A DNA stretch of 64,000 bases from JABDJZ01 sp047619685. GTDB taxonomy: Bacteria > Bacteroidota > Rhodothermia > Rhodothermales > UBA10348. The notes under the pieces were generated by a model that was not told the origin of the DNA, did no database searches, and worked only from the letters and a program-made list of their open reading frames with translations. The stretch covers positions 1 through 64,000 of the forward strand of contig JBLHLC010000003.1 in assembly GCA_047619685.1 (NCBI GenBank). Reading direction: 5' to 3'. Within the stretch, counting starts at the first letter, position 1. Each line of letters begins with the position of its first letter. This document shows, piece after piece, positions 9,301 through 17,355 of the stretch. The position numbers and the translations under genes are program-made.

Positions 9301-12300
9301 GGCTTCCCCCGATTCCATAGGCCCGGTGGACGGCGCCGGCGTACGATCGGGGTCGTTTGCGGACTCTCTGCGGACGGGCTATCGAGGCAACTTTGCGTGG
9401 TATCGCATCAATGCGAACATGCTCACAGAGGTGCCGGCGATTGCCTTCGATACGGAGGCTATTCGGCCGCTGGAGATCAACGATGTCTTCCCGAACCGCG
9501 ACACCAGGGCAGAACTGATCGACCAGTTGGAGACGCTCGACATCTACTTCAACCCCCGTGAGCGCGGGCCCTACAACTACACCCACGATCTACGTGGCTT
9601 CATGCAGCGGCCCACCGAAGTCTGGGGCGGGATGACCCAGCGGCTGCCGGAGGGTTTTACAGACTTCAGTCTGAAGAACATCGACTTCGTTGAGTTTGTG
9701 ATGAGGCCCTTCCCCGAGAACGCCCAACGGGATGCCGGCTCGCAAGCCAAGCTATACGTTGATCTGGGGTCGATCTCCGAAGACATTCTGCCCAACGAGA
9801 AGCTTAACAATGAGGATGGGCTTACCCTGTCCACGGTGAGCGAGGGCTCAATCCTCAAGTGGGGTCGGACGCCCAACGCGACACAGAACAGCGTGGTCGA
9901 CATCGACGATGCCACGAGCCGCACGGAGGACCTGGGACTGGACGGTCTTGCCTCCTACGGGGGTGACTACCCCCCGTTTGCAACAGAGGCAGTGCACTTT
10001 TCCGACTTCCTCGCGACGCTCGTCCAGAACGATTCAGACCCCCTTTATCGCGCCGAGGTAGCCAAGGCGCTGCAGGATCCGTCTGGCGACGACTACCACT
10101 ACTTCGCCAATTCCGACTACTACGAGAACCCGCAATTCTTCCCGAATGGCGCCACGTTCCAGCAGAGGTTCAGCCGGTACTTCGCGGGTCATGAGCTGAA
10201 TGCGTTTGAGACCCAGACCAAACTGGCAACAAACACCTCCATCAAACGGGGCAACTCGCGCTTTCCTGACTCTGAGGACAGGAACCTCAACTCGACCGTC
10301 GACACGGACAACAGTTACTTTCAGTATGAGCTCCCGCTGGAGAAGTCGAAGCTTGATTCGCTGGCGGCACCAGGGCGCGTGGATGACTACGTGGTTGGTG
10401 AGATCACCGACACCGACGGAACCGGAACCGGATGGTACCAGGTCCGCATACCCGTTCAGGAGTTCTCCAGGCGGGTCGGCAACATCCAGGACTTCTCGCT
10501 CATCGAGTCCATTCGTGTCTGGACCACCGGACACACCGATCCGGTCACCATTCGATTTGCCGCGCTTGAACTTGTTGGAAGCCAATGGCAGAAGTCGGAG
10601 AGCATCACCCTCGAGCGGGAGACCCCGGCGGACACGGTGCTCAGTGACACCCGGCTGACTATCTCGAGCATCAACAATGAGGAGAATGCCGAGAGCTACA
10701 CGCCGCCCATCGGCGCCATAGTCAGCCAGACTCGACTGGCCAGCGGGCGCGTGCAGAACGCCCGCGAGCAGTCCCTCGCCATCCGCGTGGAGAATCTGAA
10801 ACCTGGAAAACAGCGCGCCATTTTCAAAACGCAAAACACGGCGCTGGACCTGCTCAAGTACTCCAACGTGCGCATGTTTGCGCATCTCCACGGAGAGACC
10901 AGAAATGGAACAGACCTGGGGTCCCTGCCGCTGGAGGAGGGCAGGGAGAAGGTGAAGCTCTTCATCCGAATCGGTGCCAACGAGAGCAACGACTACTACG
11001 AATACGAACAGCCGCTCACACCAAGCATGGAGGGCGCAGGAGGTTCGGACGCGCTGTGGGCGACCGCCGTCGATTTCCGGGGCGAAATACAGGACCTCAA
11101 CTCGATCAATATTGACCTCGGGGCGCTCAATCAGCTAAAGGTGGCGCGCGACAGGCTTGCGTTCCCGCCGGACTCGGTGTTCTACAATGTTCGTGGGGAC
11201 TCTCTGTCCTCTCCGGACTCGCCGGACGCATCCGAATTTGCCCCACCCGGCACGCGCCTCGGCATCAAGGGCACACCGTCCCTGGGTCGGGTCAACAGCA
11301 TCGTGATCGGCATCCGGAACCCGGCCGATTCCACCTCTACCGACTTCGACGATATTCTCGAGGATGTCGTGGTCTGGATCAACGAACTGCGGGTTGCAGG
11401 CTATGATGAAACCAATGGCTGGGCGGGCCTCGCGAACCTTGACCTCGAACTTGCCGATTTCGGTCGAATCAAAGCCAGTTTCCAGCGCCAGTCGGATGGC
11501 TTCGGGTCGCTTTCGAGTACGCTCGCAGACCGGGAGCAGAACAACATCAACAACTGGAGTGTGACCTCGGAAGTCAACCTGGACAAATTCCTTCCCGAAC
11601 GATTTGGCTGGAGTCTCCCGGTCAACGTTCAGGTCCAGTCCAATACCCAGACGCCAAGATTTGCGCCGACCCGCGGTGACGTCAGGCTTGAGGAACTCCT
11701 CACGCAGATAGACGAACGCACCGACCTGGAGGAGCCCGACAAAGAAGAACTCAGGATCGAGGCCGTTGAGTCCGCCCAAACCCACAGCTTCACCCGCTCG
11801 TTTACGACCCGCATAGCCAAGCAGGGCTCCCGGTCGAAGATCCTCAGGAACACGATTGACGGCCTCGGTTTGACGTATTCGTTCTCGGATGCCGCCGGCC
11901 GAAATCCGTCGCAGGTGCTGAACGACAACTGGCGCTGGTCGTCCACAGCAAGTTATCGATTCGCCTCCAGACGGCCCAGAACCCTTCGCCCGCTCTGGTT
12001 CCTGGAGCCAGTGCCGATATTGAATCTCCTTGGGGACATCCGTTTCAACTACCTGCCGCAGTCCTTCTCTACCTCCGCCACATTGAATCGCAATGTGAGT
12101 GAGAATCGGGAACGCCCCGCTCTGGCACCCGGTGATACTTCTGGGATTCCGCTGGACGTTCGATTCCCGCTGAGGGAGAAACATGCATTCGGGCACCAGC
12201 GCAACTTTGCGCTGCAGTACAACCCCTTTGGCTTCCTCAACCTCAGCTTTGATACCAACACCACCCAAAGCCTGAACAGTGCCGGCGTTGACACCCTGTT

Positions 12301-14281
12301 CTCGGTTGTGTCGCTGGACACGACTTTTGCGGGCGTCAACCTCCAGCAGGCTATCGCACAGGGCCTCGTAGACTCTACCCGGGCCGGAGAATACTACGAA
12401 GTCGAGAGCCTTCGTATACGACCGTTCAATGATGTCATCAGCCAGGTACTGACAGGAGGTTCAGCCGTCCGCGCCGAGAAGCATGACCAGTCGTTTACCG
12501 CCACGTTCCGACCGCGCCTCCAGAACGTAGCCGCGCTCAACTGGATCAACCTTCAGGACGTGGCCTATCAGGCCAACTTCGCCTGGCAGAATGGCCCGAT
12601 TGGAAGAAACACAGGTGCCGCGATTCGCAACCAGGTTGACATCAGGGCGGGAGCGTCGCTGAGATTCCAGGAGTTGTTTCGCAAGTTTGGCTTCTACAAG
12701 GCCATGGAAGAAGCCCAGCGAGCCCATGATTCTGCAAAGCAGCGCCCCGGACAGAGCCCCAGAGCGGGAGGGAGAGCCACGCCGGAGCGCGCCGAGCCCG
12801 CGGCGGCGGCCGACGACTCCACCAAGTCCGGGGGCGGGTTTAAACTGCCGTTTCCCAACCTGAAGGTCTTCGCCAGGAGAACCATTCTTGGTCTGACGGG
12901 AATCCGCGACTTCAGCGTCACCTACAATGGGACCAGAGGATCGACATCGTCCAATGTGGGCACGCCCGTGCTCAACGCGGACTCGAGCCTGGCCGAGGTG
13001 GTGAACTACTACAGCCTTCTGGATGCCTTCCGGAATCGCGGCCCGTCACTGGGTTATCGATTCGGCCTCCAGCGACAGTTCGATATTTCGGACCGGGTCG
13101 TTGACCCCAGTCTTCAGGTATCGGACGTGTTGGACAACAGCAACCGCTTCCAGGGCCGGACGAGTTTCAACCCGACCCAGGCCCTCCAGATTGCGGTTAC
13201 ATGGAACGTCGACTGGACGGACGGGCAGACATTTACCTACCGCCCCGTTCTGGACAACGGCAACCTGCTTCGGGTGGACACAACCATCACCGGAAACGGG
13301 AGCAACAAGGCGTCCATCTGGGCCTTTGGAGCCAACTATCTCGACATGTTTCAGGCTCAGCTTGGCACGTATGTCAATGACCTGAACGCTGCGTCGGAAG
13401 AGAACCCGGTTCTCCTGGGCGATGAAGACGCCGATGGACGTGTCGTGCTGACTAACGAGTCTGTTGTGGCGGACTTTCGAAAGGCCTTCGTTCGTGGAGG
13501 GACAACCATCGACCAGCGCAACCTTCTCCCCATTCCCCGGCCCAACTGGAATGTGACCTACTCTGGGTTGTCCGATTGGCCGCTGATTCGGGCCGTTGTG
13601 CAGAGCCTCTCGCTGCGCCACAGCTATTCGGCTGACTATTCCGCCGACTACAATACGAATACCACGTTCGCGGGAGAGGACTCCACGCAAACCGTGGACC
13701 TGGGCTCGCAGCGGATAATCTTTGACATCCAGGAATACCAGACCGGTGGCGTCAGAATCAACGAGCGCTTTCAGCCGCTGATTGGCATCGATATCAGTTG
13801 GAAGAAGCAGATTCAGACCAACATTCAGTTCAACCGCTCGAACAGCTTCAGCCTCAGCACGTCGAACTTCGAGGTGTCCGAAAACAAGACGAGCGAAATG
13901 AGCTTCAACCTCTCGTATCAGAAGACCGGCCTGCGGCTGCCGTTCTTCGGCGGGAAACGCCTGAATAACCGGGCCAGCATTGGCTTGACCATAGCTCGAG
14001 CCACCACACAGGATCAAAGGCTGCGTCTGCGGCGGGCCCTGGAATCAGCGATTGGTGATCCTGATTTCCAGATTGGAGACGCATTGACCGGTGACAACGT
14101 GTCCTTGGTGACCGCTCATACCCGACTGACTATTTCGCCAGTGATTCAGTACCAGTTCTCCAACCGGGTATCGGCCAACTTCACGCTGAAGTACGAAAAA
14201 TTTGACTCCGAGGACAGTCGCCAGCCCTCCGCCACCCAAATCCAGGGCAACTTCAATATCCGCGTCAGCATTGCAAACTGA
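6323..14281 (+). CDS. sprA: Type IX secretion outer-membrane translocon SprA (Sov)
   Basis: At 2652 residues this is the largest gene of the window and matches SprA, the giant outer-membrane beta-barrel through which type IX secretion substrates leave the periplasm. An Arg-rich N-terminus is followed by a hydrophobic segment (LFSLIAGSITVAAVLVG) and an alanine-rich cleavage-like site near residues 48-50. The body is aromatic- and Asn/Asp-rich with alternating beta strands, and contains SprA-type segments such as FGKNEVDLRVNGQADIKAGF and SYIDDFEGFENTFSL; it ends in a beta strand (NFNIRVSIAN) as barrel proteins do. The start is uncertain: TTG 6323 is the only common start codon after the in-frame stop at 6254 that keeps the signal segment. 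The stop overlaps the lipB ATG. Confidence 0.92.
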   Translation: MNHGNAHTRRLTPPDQQQGRHRSRSNRAARTLFSLIAGSITVAAVLVGQAAPDSTGVNRTWRTTRIAPADTDSVSIVLQDLRAAADSDASVLDFLSLRARIDSDRVFARYLDWRVLSARADTDSAFAVLVNSLGLDSLTVSPDTGLSRTYAPRWRGDRPGASLFPRARRRFGPRLGNYWRHTVDVDTTQLRFTSRELVGGQDVRMPMALDFATYRSLRLGYDLNQSWQELVVEHQRQLDQRRRGGLGINVVVPGGRQSAFTTIFGKNEVDLRVNGQADIKAGFDYRKSDQQVAFSGKASQLDPDFKQDLRLGITGTIGDKLKIDVNYDSQNQFDYQNQLKLHYQGYDDEIIQSIEAGNVFLQTPSTLIRGGQSLFGIKSEFQVGGVHLTTVMSQQEGQANSLSIDGGSETTEYDLKPTDYDDNTHFFLSYYFRNRWEDALIDPPNIRVADGFERIVEIEVWRLMPTTPEELNVRQIVSMVDLGENPDLLGQADSYTIARLPSNGLDQYADDTGGEVDVELRNGAATPGSYLESAKNLTASDYQIGRFRRLERGRDYDIDEVLGYISLRQRIQESEALAVSYRYTAGGRTFQVGDFSTDTGGSDGGQNEDKLVMKMLRPVQLRQPALESNFNPAAWYLEMRNIYRLPGRGINANEFQLQVYYEPPGQTASRTLPGVGGQQTLLQILGLDRVNADQALQPDDLFDFLVNYTIEPGTGLLIYPYLQPFGERIDRVIESEDGPASAKEELKNLYVFRNLYGQKKANARRDSQHDVYRIRGEYSGTVSDFYDLRAYAGLVPGSVRVTSGGTPLQENSDFIVDYAGGSVTITNPAFLTSGREINIEYEQNSFFNLQKKTLLGARADYSLDDRISLGATLMRLTQKSPIDKFRIGEEPVSNTIWGVDGSFKAEPRWLTRAIDALPFVQTKEPSRVQFTGEFAQLRPNHVETIAFTRTRRELRKANRDFSSDELSGISYIDDFEGFENTFSLMQPGTWALTASPDSIGPVDGAGVRSGSFADSLRTGYRGNFAWYRINANMLTEVPAIAFDTEAIRPLEINDVFPNRDTRAELIDQLETLDIYFNPRERGPYNYTHDLRGFMQRPTEVWGGMTQRLPEGFTDFSLKNIDFVEFVMRPFPENAQRDAGSQAKLYVDLGSISEDILPNEKLNNEDGLTLSTVSEGSILKWGRTPNATQNSVVDIDDATSRTEDLGLDGLASYGGDYPPFATEAVHFSDFLATLVQNDSDPLYRAEVAKALQDPSGDDYHYFANSDYYENPQFFPNGATFQQRFSRYFAGHELNAFETQTKLATNTSIKRGNSRFPDSEDRNLNSTVDTDNSYFQYELPLEKSKLDSLAAPGRVDDYVVGEITDTDGTGTGWYQVRIPVQEFSRRVGNIQDFSLIESIRVWTTGHTDPVTIRFAALELVGSQWQKSESITLERETPADTVLSDTRLTISSINNEENAESYTPPIGAIVSQTRLASGRVQNAREQSLAIRVENLKPGKQRAIFKTQNTALDLLKYSNVRMFAHLHGETRNGTDLGSLPLEEGREKVKLFIRIGANESNDYYEYEQPLTPSMEGAGGSDALWATAVDFRGEIQDLNSINIDLGALNQLKVARDRLAFPPDSVFYNVRGDSLSSPDSPDASEFAPPGTRLGIKGTPSLGRVNSIVIGIRNPADSTSTDFDDILEDVVVWINELRVAGYDETNGWAGLANLDLELADFGRIKASFQRQSDGFGSLSSTLADREQNNINNWSVTSEVNLDKFLPERFGWSLPVNVQVQSNTQTPRFAPTRGDVRLEELLTQIDERTDLEEPDKEELRIEAVESAQTHSFTRSFTTRIAKQGSRSKILRNTIDGLGLTYSFSDAAGRNPSQVLNDNWRWSSTASYRFASRRPRTLRPLWFLEPVPILNLLGDIRFNYLPQSFSTSATLNRNVSENRERPALAPGDTSGIPLDVRFPLREKHAFGHQRNFALQYNPFGFLNLSFDTNTTQSLNSAGVDTLFSVVSLDTTFAGVNLQQAIAQGLVDSTRAGEYYEVESLRIRPFNDVISQVLTGGSAVRAEKHDQSFTATFRPRLQNVAALNWINLQDVAYQANFAWQNGPIGRNTGAAIRNQVDIRAGASLRFQELFRKFGFYKAMEEAQRAHDSAKQRPGQSPRAGGRATPERAEPAAAADDSTKSGGGFKLPFPNLKVFARRTILGLTGIRDFSVTYNGTRGSTSSNVGTPVLNADSSLAEVVNYYSLLDAFRNRGPSLGYRFGLQRQFDISDRVVDPSLQVSDVLDNSNRFQGRTSFNPTQALQIAVTWNVDWTDGQTFTYRPVLDNGNLLRVDTTITGNGSNKASIWAFGANYLDMFQAQLGTYVNDLNAASEENPVLLGDEDADGRVVLTNESVVADFRKAFVRGGTTIDQRNLLPIPRPNWNVTYSGLSDWPLIRAVVQSLSLRHSYSADYSADYNTNTTFAGEDSTQTVDLGSQRIIFDIQEYQTGGVRINERFQPLIGIDISWKKQIQTNIQFNRSNSFSLSTSNFEVSENKTSEMSFNLSYQKTGLRLPFFGGKRLNNRASIGLTIARATTQDQRLRLRRALESAIGDPDFQIGDALTGDNVSLVTAHTRLTISPVIQYQFSNRVSANFTLKYEKFDSEDSRQPSATQIQGNFNIRVSIAN

Positions 14282-15051
14282 TGGAGACTCAGCGGGTCAT
14301 TGCCTGTAGGCTCGGCAAGGTCAGGTATGAGCCGGCCTGGGAGCTTCAGAGGGAAATCCAGGCGCGACTGATTGCTGCCAAGCGCGGGCATCCGCCCGAG
14401 GACCTGCCACATACTATGCTCCTTCTGGAGCACGACCCGGTTTTTACCCTTGGCAAAAGCGGTGACGACGACAACCTGGTCTGGGACTCCGAGAAGCGCG
14501 AGGCGGAGGGAGTGGAGTTCCATCGCATCGATCGGGGTGGGGACATCACGTTCCACGGACCAGGACAGCTTGTCGGGTACCCTATTCTCGATCTGGACCG
14601 GTTCTTCACGGACATACACCGTTACCTTCGGGAGCTTGAGGGAGCGGTAATCGGGACGTTGTCCCATTGGGACATTTCAGGAGAGCGTGTGCCTGGTCGA
14701 ACGGGTGTCTGGGTGGGTCCGGACGCGCGAGGTACCGAGAGAAAGTTGTGCGCGATGGGCGTGCGCTGCTCGCGGTGGGTCACCATGCACGGCTTTGCCC
14801 TTAACGTGCAGCCGCACATGGGCTTCTACGATGGCATCGTGCCCTGCGGCATCGATGACAGGGGCGTTGGGTCCATGGCACTGGAGCGTGGTTCTCCTAT
14901 CCCTATGGGAGAGGTTATGGACGAGTTTGAGGTCCAGTTCGCAGGCCGCTTTGGGTGCAATGTCCAGTCCTTGAGCGGGGACGCCGCCTGGGAATGCCTC
15001 TCCGAGTTGCTCGGACGGGAGGTCTCTGGCGTCAACTACCTGTCCGTTTGA
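14281..15051 (+). CDS. lipB: Octanoyl-[ACP]:protein octanoyltransferase LipB
   Basis: A 256-residue lipoyl-pathway enzyme that moves octanoate from octanoyl-ACP to lipoyl domains of 2-oxoacid dehydrogenases and GcvH. Diagnostic motifs are RGGDITFHGPGQLVGYP, RKLCAMGVR with the conserved Lys155, and VPCGI with the catalytic Cys189 of the acyl-thioester intermediate. Length is somewhat above the usual 210-240 residues. The ATG overlaps the sprA stop by one base (TGATG), so translation may be coupled, although the two functions are unrelated. Downstream is a 109-bp gap before a small acidic protein. Confidence 0.95.
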   Translation: METQRVIACRLGKVRYEPAWELQREIQARLIAAKRGHPPEDLPHTMLLLEHDPVFTLGKSGDDDNLVWDSEKREAEGVEFHRIDRGGDITFHGPGQLVGYPILDLDRFFTDIHRYLRELEGAVIGTLSHWDISGERVPGRTGVWVGPDARGTERKLCAMGVRCSRWVTMHGFALNVQPHMGFYDGIVPCGIDDRGVGSMALERGSPIPMGEVMDEFEVQFAGRFGCNVQSLSGDAAWECLSELLGREVSGVNYLSV

Positions 15052-15127
15052 CCTCTGGAGCGCCGCGAATGGGCCCTCAGTGCGGGCGGGCGCCCTTTGC
15101 ATCAGCGGGATTTGAAGCGCCGTGCAC

Positions 15128-15134
15128 TATCTTG
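15128..15134 (+). promoter_or_regulatory. possible promoter -7 element TATCTTG
   Basis: TATCTTG, 26 bp before the ATG of the small acidic protein gene. A TTTG sits at 15111-15114, but only 13 bp away instead of about 20, so the match to the Bacteroidota promoter is partial. Confidence 0.25.
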
Positions 15135-15160
15135 TATGAACACGCTTCCCCCCTCCTGAC

Positions 15161-15517
15161 ATGGCATTCGATTTGGAAAACTTTGCGCGCCGACTGATTG
15201 CCGAGACACTCTTCTACGACGAAGAGTACGAAGCTCTGGGAAACCTCAGCCTTGTAGACGATCGGATCGAACAGGAACGCTACGTTGCCTCCTTCTCTCC
15301 CGAGGACGGTCTTTTCGTTATTGAAGAGGCCACCAACTGGGAGGACTACGAGGCCGGGGACAAGGATGAGATCGGTTACGCCCTCGCCGTGGACAGCAAG
15401 GAGCACGGCTCCTATGCTACGGTTGACGAAGCTGCAGATGAACTTCTCGCCCTAGCCAAGAAGTTCAAACTTGTCCCAAGTATCACACTCCTGTTTGAAG
15501 AAGACGACGCCTCCTGA
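15161..15517 (+). CDS. small acidic protein of unknown function
   Basis: A 118-residue soluble protein that I do not recognise. It is very acidic (many Asp/Glu, ending LLFEEDDAS), has no signal peptide, no membrane segment and no cysteine motif. It appears to be one alpha/beta domain, with an N-terminal helix (LENFARRLIAETLFYDEEYE), a middle region rich in aromatic and acidic residues, and a helix near 85-100 (DEAADELLALAKKF). A possible TATCTTG promoter element lies just upstream. Its last 35 bp overlap tail to tail with the DUF423 gene on the other strand. Codon use looks like that of its neighbours. Confidence 0.7.
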   Translation: MAFDLENFARRLIAETLFYDEEYEALGNLSLVDDRIEQERYVASFSPEDGLFVIEEATNWEDYEAGDKDEIGYALAVDSKEHGSYATVDEAADELLALAKKFKLVPSITLLFEEDDAS

Positions 15518-15902
15518 CGGCCGCGGCTGCCAGGCTGAACCAGCCCAGAATGAGCGCAACCCCTCCGAATGGAGTGACCGCTCCGAGCCACGTCATGCCT
15601 GTGGCAAGCAACAGGTAGAGGCTTCCGGAGAATAGCCCGACACCTACCAGGAAGAAGGACCCGGCCCGCCGCATCCCGGGCGATTCGCCCCACGTTGATA
15701 CCAGAATACCCACAAGCACGAGCGCAAGGCTGTGGAGCATCTGATACCGAACGGCGGTCTCGAAGGTTTGGAGACCTTGCGTGGACAAGACCGTTTTGAG
15801 TCCGTGTGCGCCGAACGCACCCAACGCTACGCCCACCCCGGCCAATACGGCGCCGGCCAATACGTAGTCGGTTCCTGCTGCCTTCCTCAAGCCTTCTGGC
15901 AT
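15483..15902 (-). CDS. DUF423 family small membrane protein
   Basis: A 139-residue inner-membrane protein with about four hydrophobic helices. The family signature is clear: VLAGAVLAGVGVALGAFGAHGL, then FETAVRYQMLHSLALVLVG, a short loop, and LLLATGMTWLGAVTPFGGVALILGW near the end. DUF423 proteins (YgdD-like) are widespread but their function is not established. ATG 15902 (MPEGLRKAAG) gives the normal family length; the frame stays open up to 15998 but the added residues are hydrophilic and not family-like. It converges with and overlaps the upstream acidic protein gene by 35 bp. Confidence 0.85.
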   Translation of the reverse strand: MPEGLRKAAGTDYVLAGAVLAGVGVALGAFGAHGLKTVLSTQGLQTFETAVRYQMLHSLALVLVGILVSTWGESPGMRRAGSFFLVGVGLFSGSLYLLLATGMTWLGAVTPFGGVALILGWFSLAAAAVRRRRLLQTGV

Positions 15903-16024
15903 GGGTCTCTGGATCTTTGGTTCTGGGCGTACCCGGGCGTAATTTAGTAACGTTTCAGATGGTGTTTTCTTGCCCCTCACCATGATGGCCAAGGGCACCA
16001 GACATGTTTTAGGAAGACCTGCAC

Positions 16025-16480
16025 ATGGCGTTTACGTTCTCTGATGCCGACATAGAACGGATTGCTGCCGTCCTTGAATCAGTCCCCAAGAGGGATGGAG
16101 ATCTGGCTCGGTTCGAGCTCTCGGATAAGGAAAGCGGGCGCCGGATGACGCTGGAGATCCGGCAGAGATTGATCCTCCCCGAGGGCATCGCCGATGAGAC
16201 GGAGTCAAATCTGGTTTCGGTATACGCGGCCAGTTCCTTTCTCCAGTTGCAGGCGTGCACCGGGTTCATCGCAAGCAAGGAACTGGGAGAAGTAATCTTT
16301 GTGGCCCGAAGTGGTCACGCGGCCAACGGATTGGTAGTGGAGAAACAGGCGGGTTGCTCCCTCTACGCAAATGTGGACCCACGGCTGTTCTCTGCCGACT
16401 TCACTCAGTTGCCCGCTGAGTTGATTATGAGCAGCGTGGCGCTGTCCATGGCGGAGGACCTGTTCGGCGACCTTGGCTGA
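16025..16480 (+). CDS. conserved-looking hypothetical protein before ybeY
   Basis: A 151-residue soluble protein that I cannot assign to a family. It starts MAFTFSDADIERIAAVLESV and shows mixed alpha/beta composition, a central strand-rich region (GEVIFVARSGHAANGLVVEK) and a C-terminal helix (LPAELIMSSVALSMAEDLFG). No signal peptide or membrane segment is seen. An AGGAAG purine stretch lies about 10 bp before the ATG. Its last 8 bp overlap the ybeY start, so the two are probably translated from the same message. Confidence 0.65.
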   Translation: MAFTFSDADIERIAAVLESVPKRDGDLARFELSDKESGRRMTLEIRQRLILPEGIADETESNLVSVYAASSFLQLQACTGFIASKELGEVIFVARSGHAANGLVVEKQAGCSLYANVDPRLFSADFTQLPAELIMSSVALSMAEDLFGDLG

Positions 16481-16961
16481 CGAGGGGCCAGGCCCTGGGG
16501 ACTCAGGCAAGGCCTCGGGACTCGCCCCTGGACAGATTGAGGTCGCCCACACGCATCCTGGTTTGCATCTGCCCGCGGCAAGGGTCGAAGAGTTGGCGCG
16601 CCAGGTACTGAAGGCCGAGGGAGCGCAACCCCTCTACATTGGGATCGTGCTCTCCCGCAGGGACCACATCCATGACATGAACAAGCGGTTCCTGTCGCAC
16701 GACTACCCGACTGACGTGCTGTCATTTCCGATTTCGGAGGCCCTGAACGCCCTCGAGGGCGAGGTCTACATTGACCTGGATATGGCTGCCGACCGCGCGC
16801 CCGAGTTCCACACCACCTTTCAAAAAGAGGCCGTCAGGTACGTGATTCACGGCTTGCTGCACCTGGTCGGACACGACGACGACGCACCGGACGGGCGCGC
16901 TGCGATGCGGGACCTGGAGAATCGGTATCTCACTACTTTTTGGGATCGGAATACGGGTTGA
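16473..16961 (+). CDS. ybeY: Endoribonuclease YbeY (16S rRNA maturation)
   Basis: A 162-residue metal-dependent RNase acting on 16S rRNA 3'-end maturation and ribosome quality control. The zinc-binding motif HGLLHLVGHDD is present, with the three histidines in the family spacing, preceded by the YPTDVLSFPI segment and EGEVYIDLDMA, both typical of YbeY. The first 20 residues are Gly/Pro-rich and not conserved, so the TTG 16473 start, which overlaps the previous gene by 8 bp, could be slightly too far upstream; no ATG is available before the conserved core. Confidence 0.9.
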   Translation: MADEGPGPGDSGKASGLAPGQIEVAHTHPGLHLPAARVEELARQVLKAEGAQPLYIGIVLSRRDHIHDMNKRFLSHDYPTDVLSFPISEALNALEGEVYIDLDMAADRAPEFHTTFQKEAVRYVIHGLLHLVGHDDDAPDGRAAMRDLENRYLTTFWDRNTG

Positions 16962-17027
16962 CAAAGCTCCCCGGTATCCGTATTTGAAAGAAGGATATAT
17001 CGGAATTGTCCACGAAACCCGAATGCT

Positions 17028-17324
17028 ATGCACATTCAGATCACGGCCCGTCAATTCCATGCCAGTGAGCGACTCCATGAGTACGCCCGAACGAAAATAG
17101 AGCGGCTTGGCAAGTTCTACGACGGTATCACCGGCATACGCGTGATTATGTCATTGGAAGGCCAACCAGAGTCTCATACTGTGGAAATGAACGCGAGCGT
17201 TCACAGGCAGCAACTCGTCGCCCATGCCGACGGAAAGACGCATGAGGAGGCCGTCGACGAATGCGTTGACAGACTGAAGCGACAGGTTGTCCGCTACAAG
17301 GACAAACTGAAGGTCAAGCGCTGA
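17028..17324 (+). CDS. hpf: Ribosome hibernation-promoting factor, short form (HPF/RaiA family)
   Basis: A 98-residue protein of the HPF/YfiA family, which binds the decoding centre of idle ribosomes in stationary phase or stress. The fold is beta-alpha-beta-beta-beta-alpha: MHIQITARQFHASERLHEYA opens it, RVIMSLEGQPESHTVEMNA covers middle strands, and HADGKTHEEAVDECVDRLKR is the last helix with a basic KDKLKVKR tail. It lacks the C-terminal dimerisation domain of long HPF. It follows ybeY after 66 bp, so two ribosome-related genes are adjacent. Confidence 0.92.
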   Translation: MHIQITARQFHASERLHEYARTKIERLGKFYDGITGIRVIMSLEGQPESHTVEMNASVHRQQLVAHADGKTHEEAVDECVDRLKRQVVRYKDKLKVKR

Positions 17325-17338
17325 TTCTGCAAGACTCT

Positions 17339-17355
17339 GGCCTGATCCTCAGGCC
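17339..17355. terminator. hairpin between convergent hpf and metF
   Basis: GGCCTGA-TCC-TCAGGCC is a perfect 7-bp stem with a 3-nt loop, followed on the plus strand by GTCTTTCT. It covers the stop codon of metF on the other strand. Its symmetry suits a terminator for hpf and possibly for both genes; the T run is short. Confidence 0.45.

Noticed and set aside
11135..12268. 377-residue open frame on the minus strand inside sprA
   Set aside because: Composition is Arg/Gly-rich with no recognisable domain, as expected for an antisense frame of a GC-rich gene.
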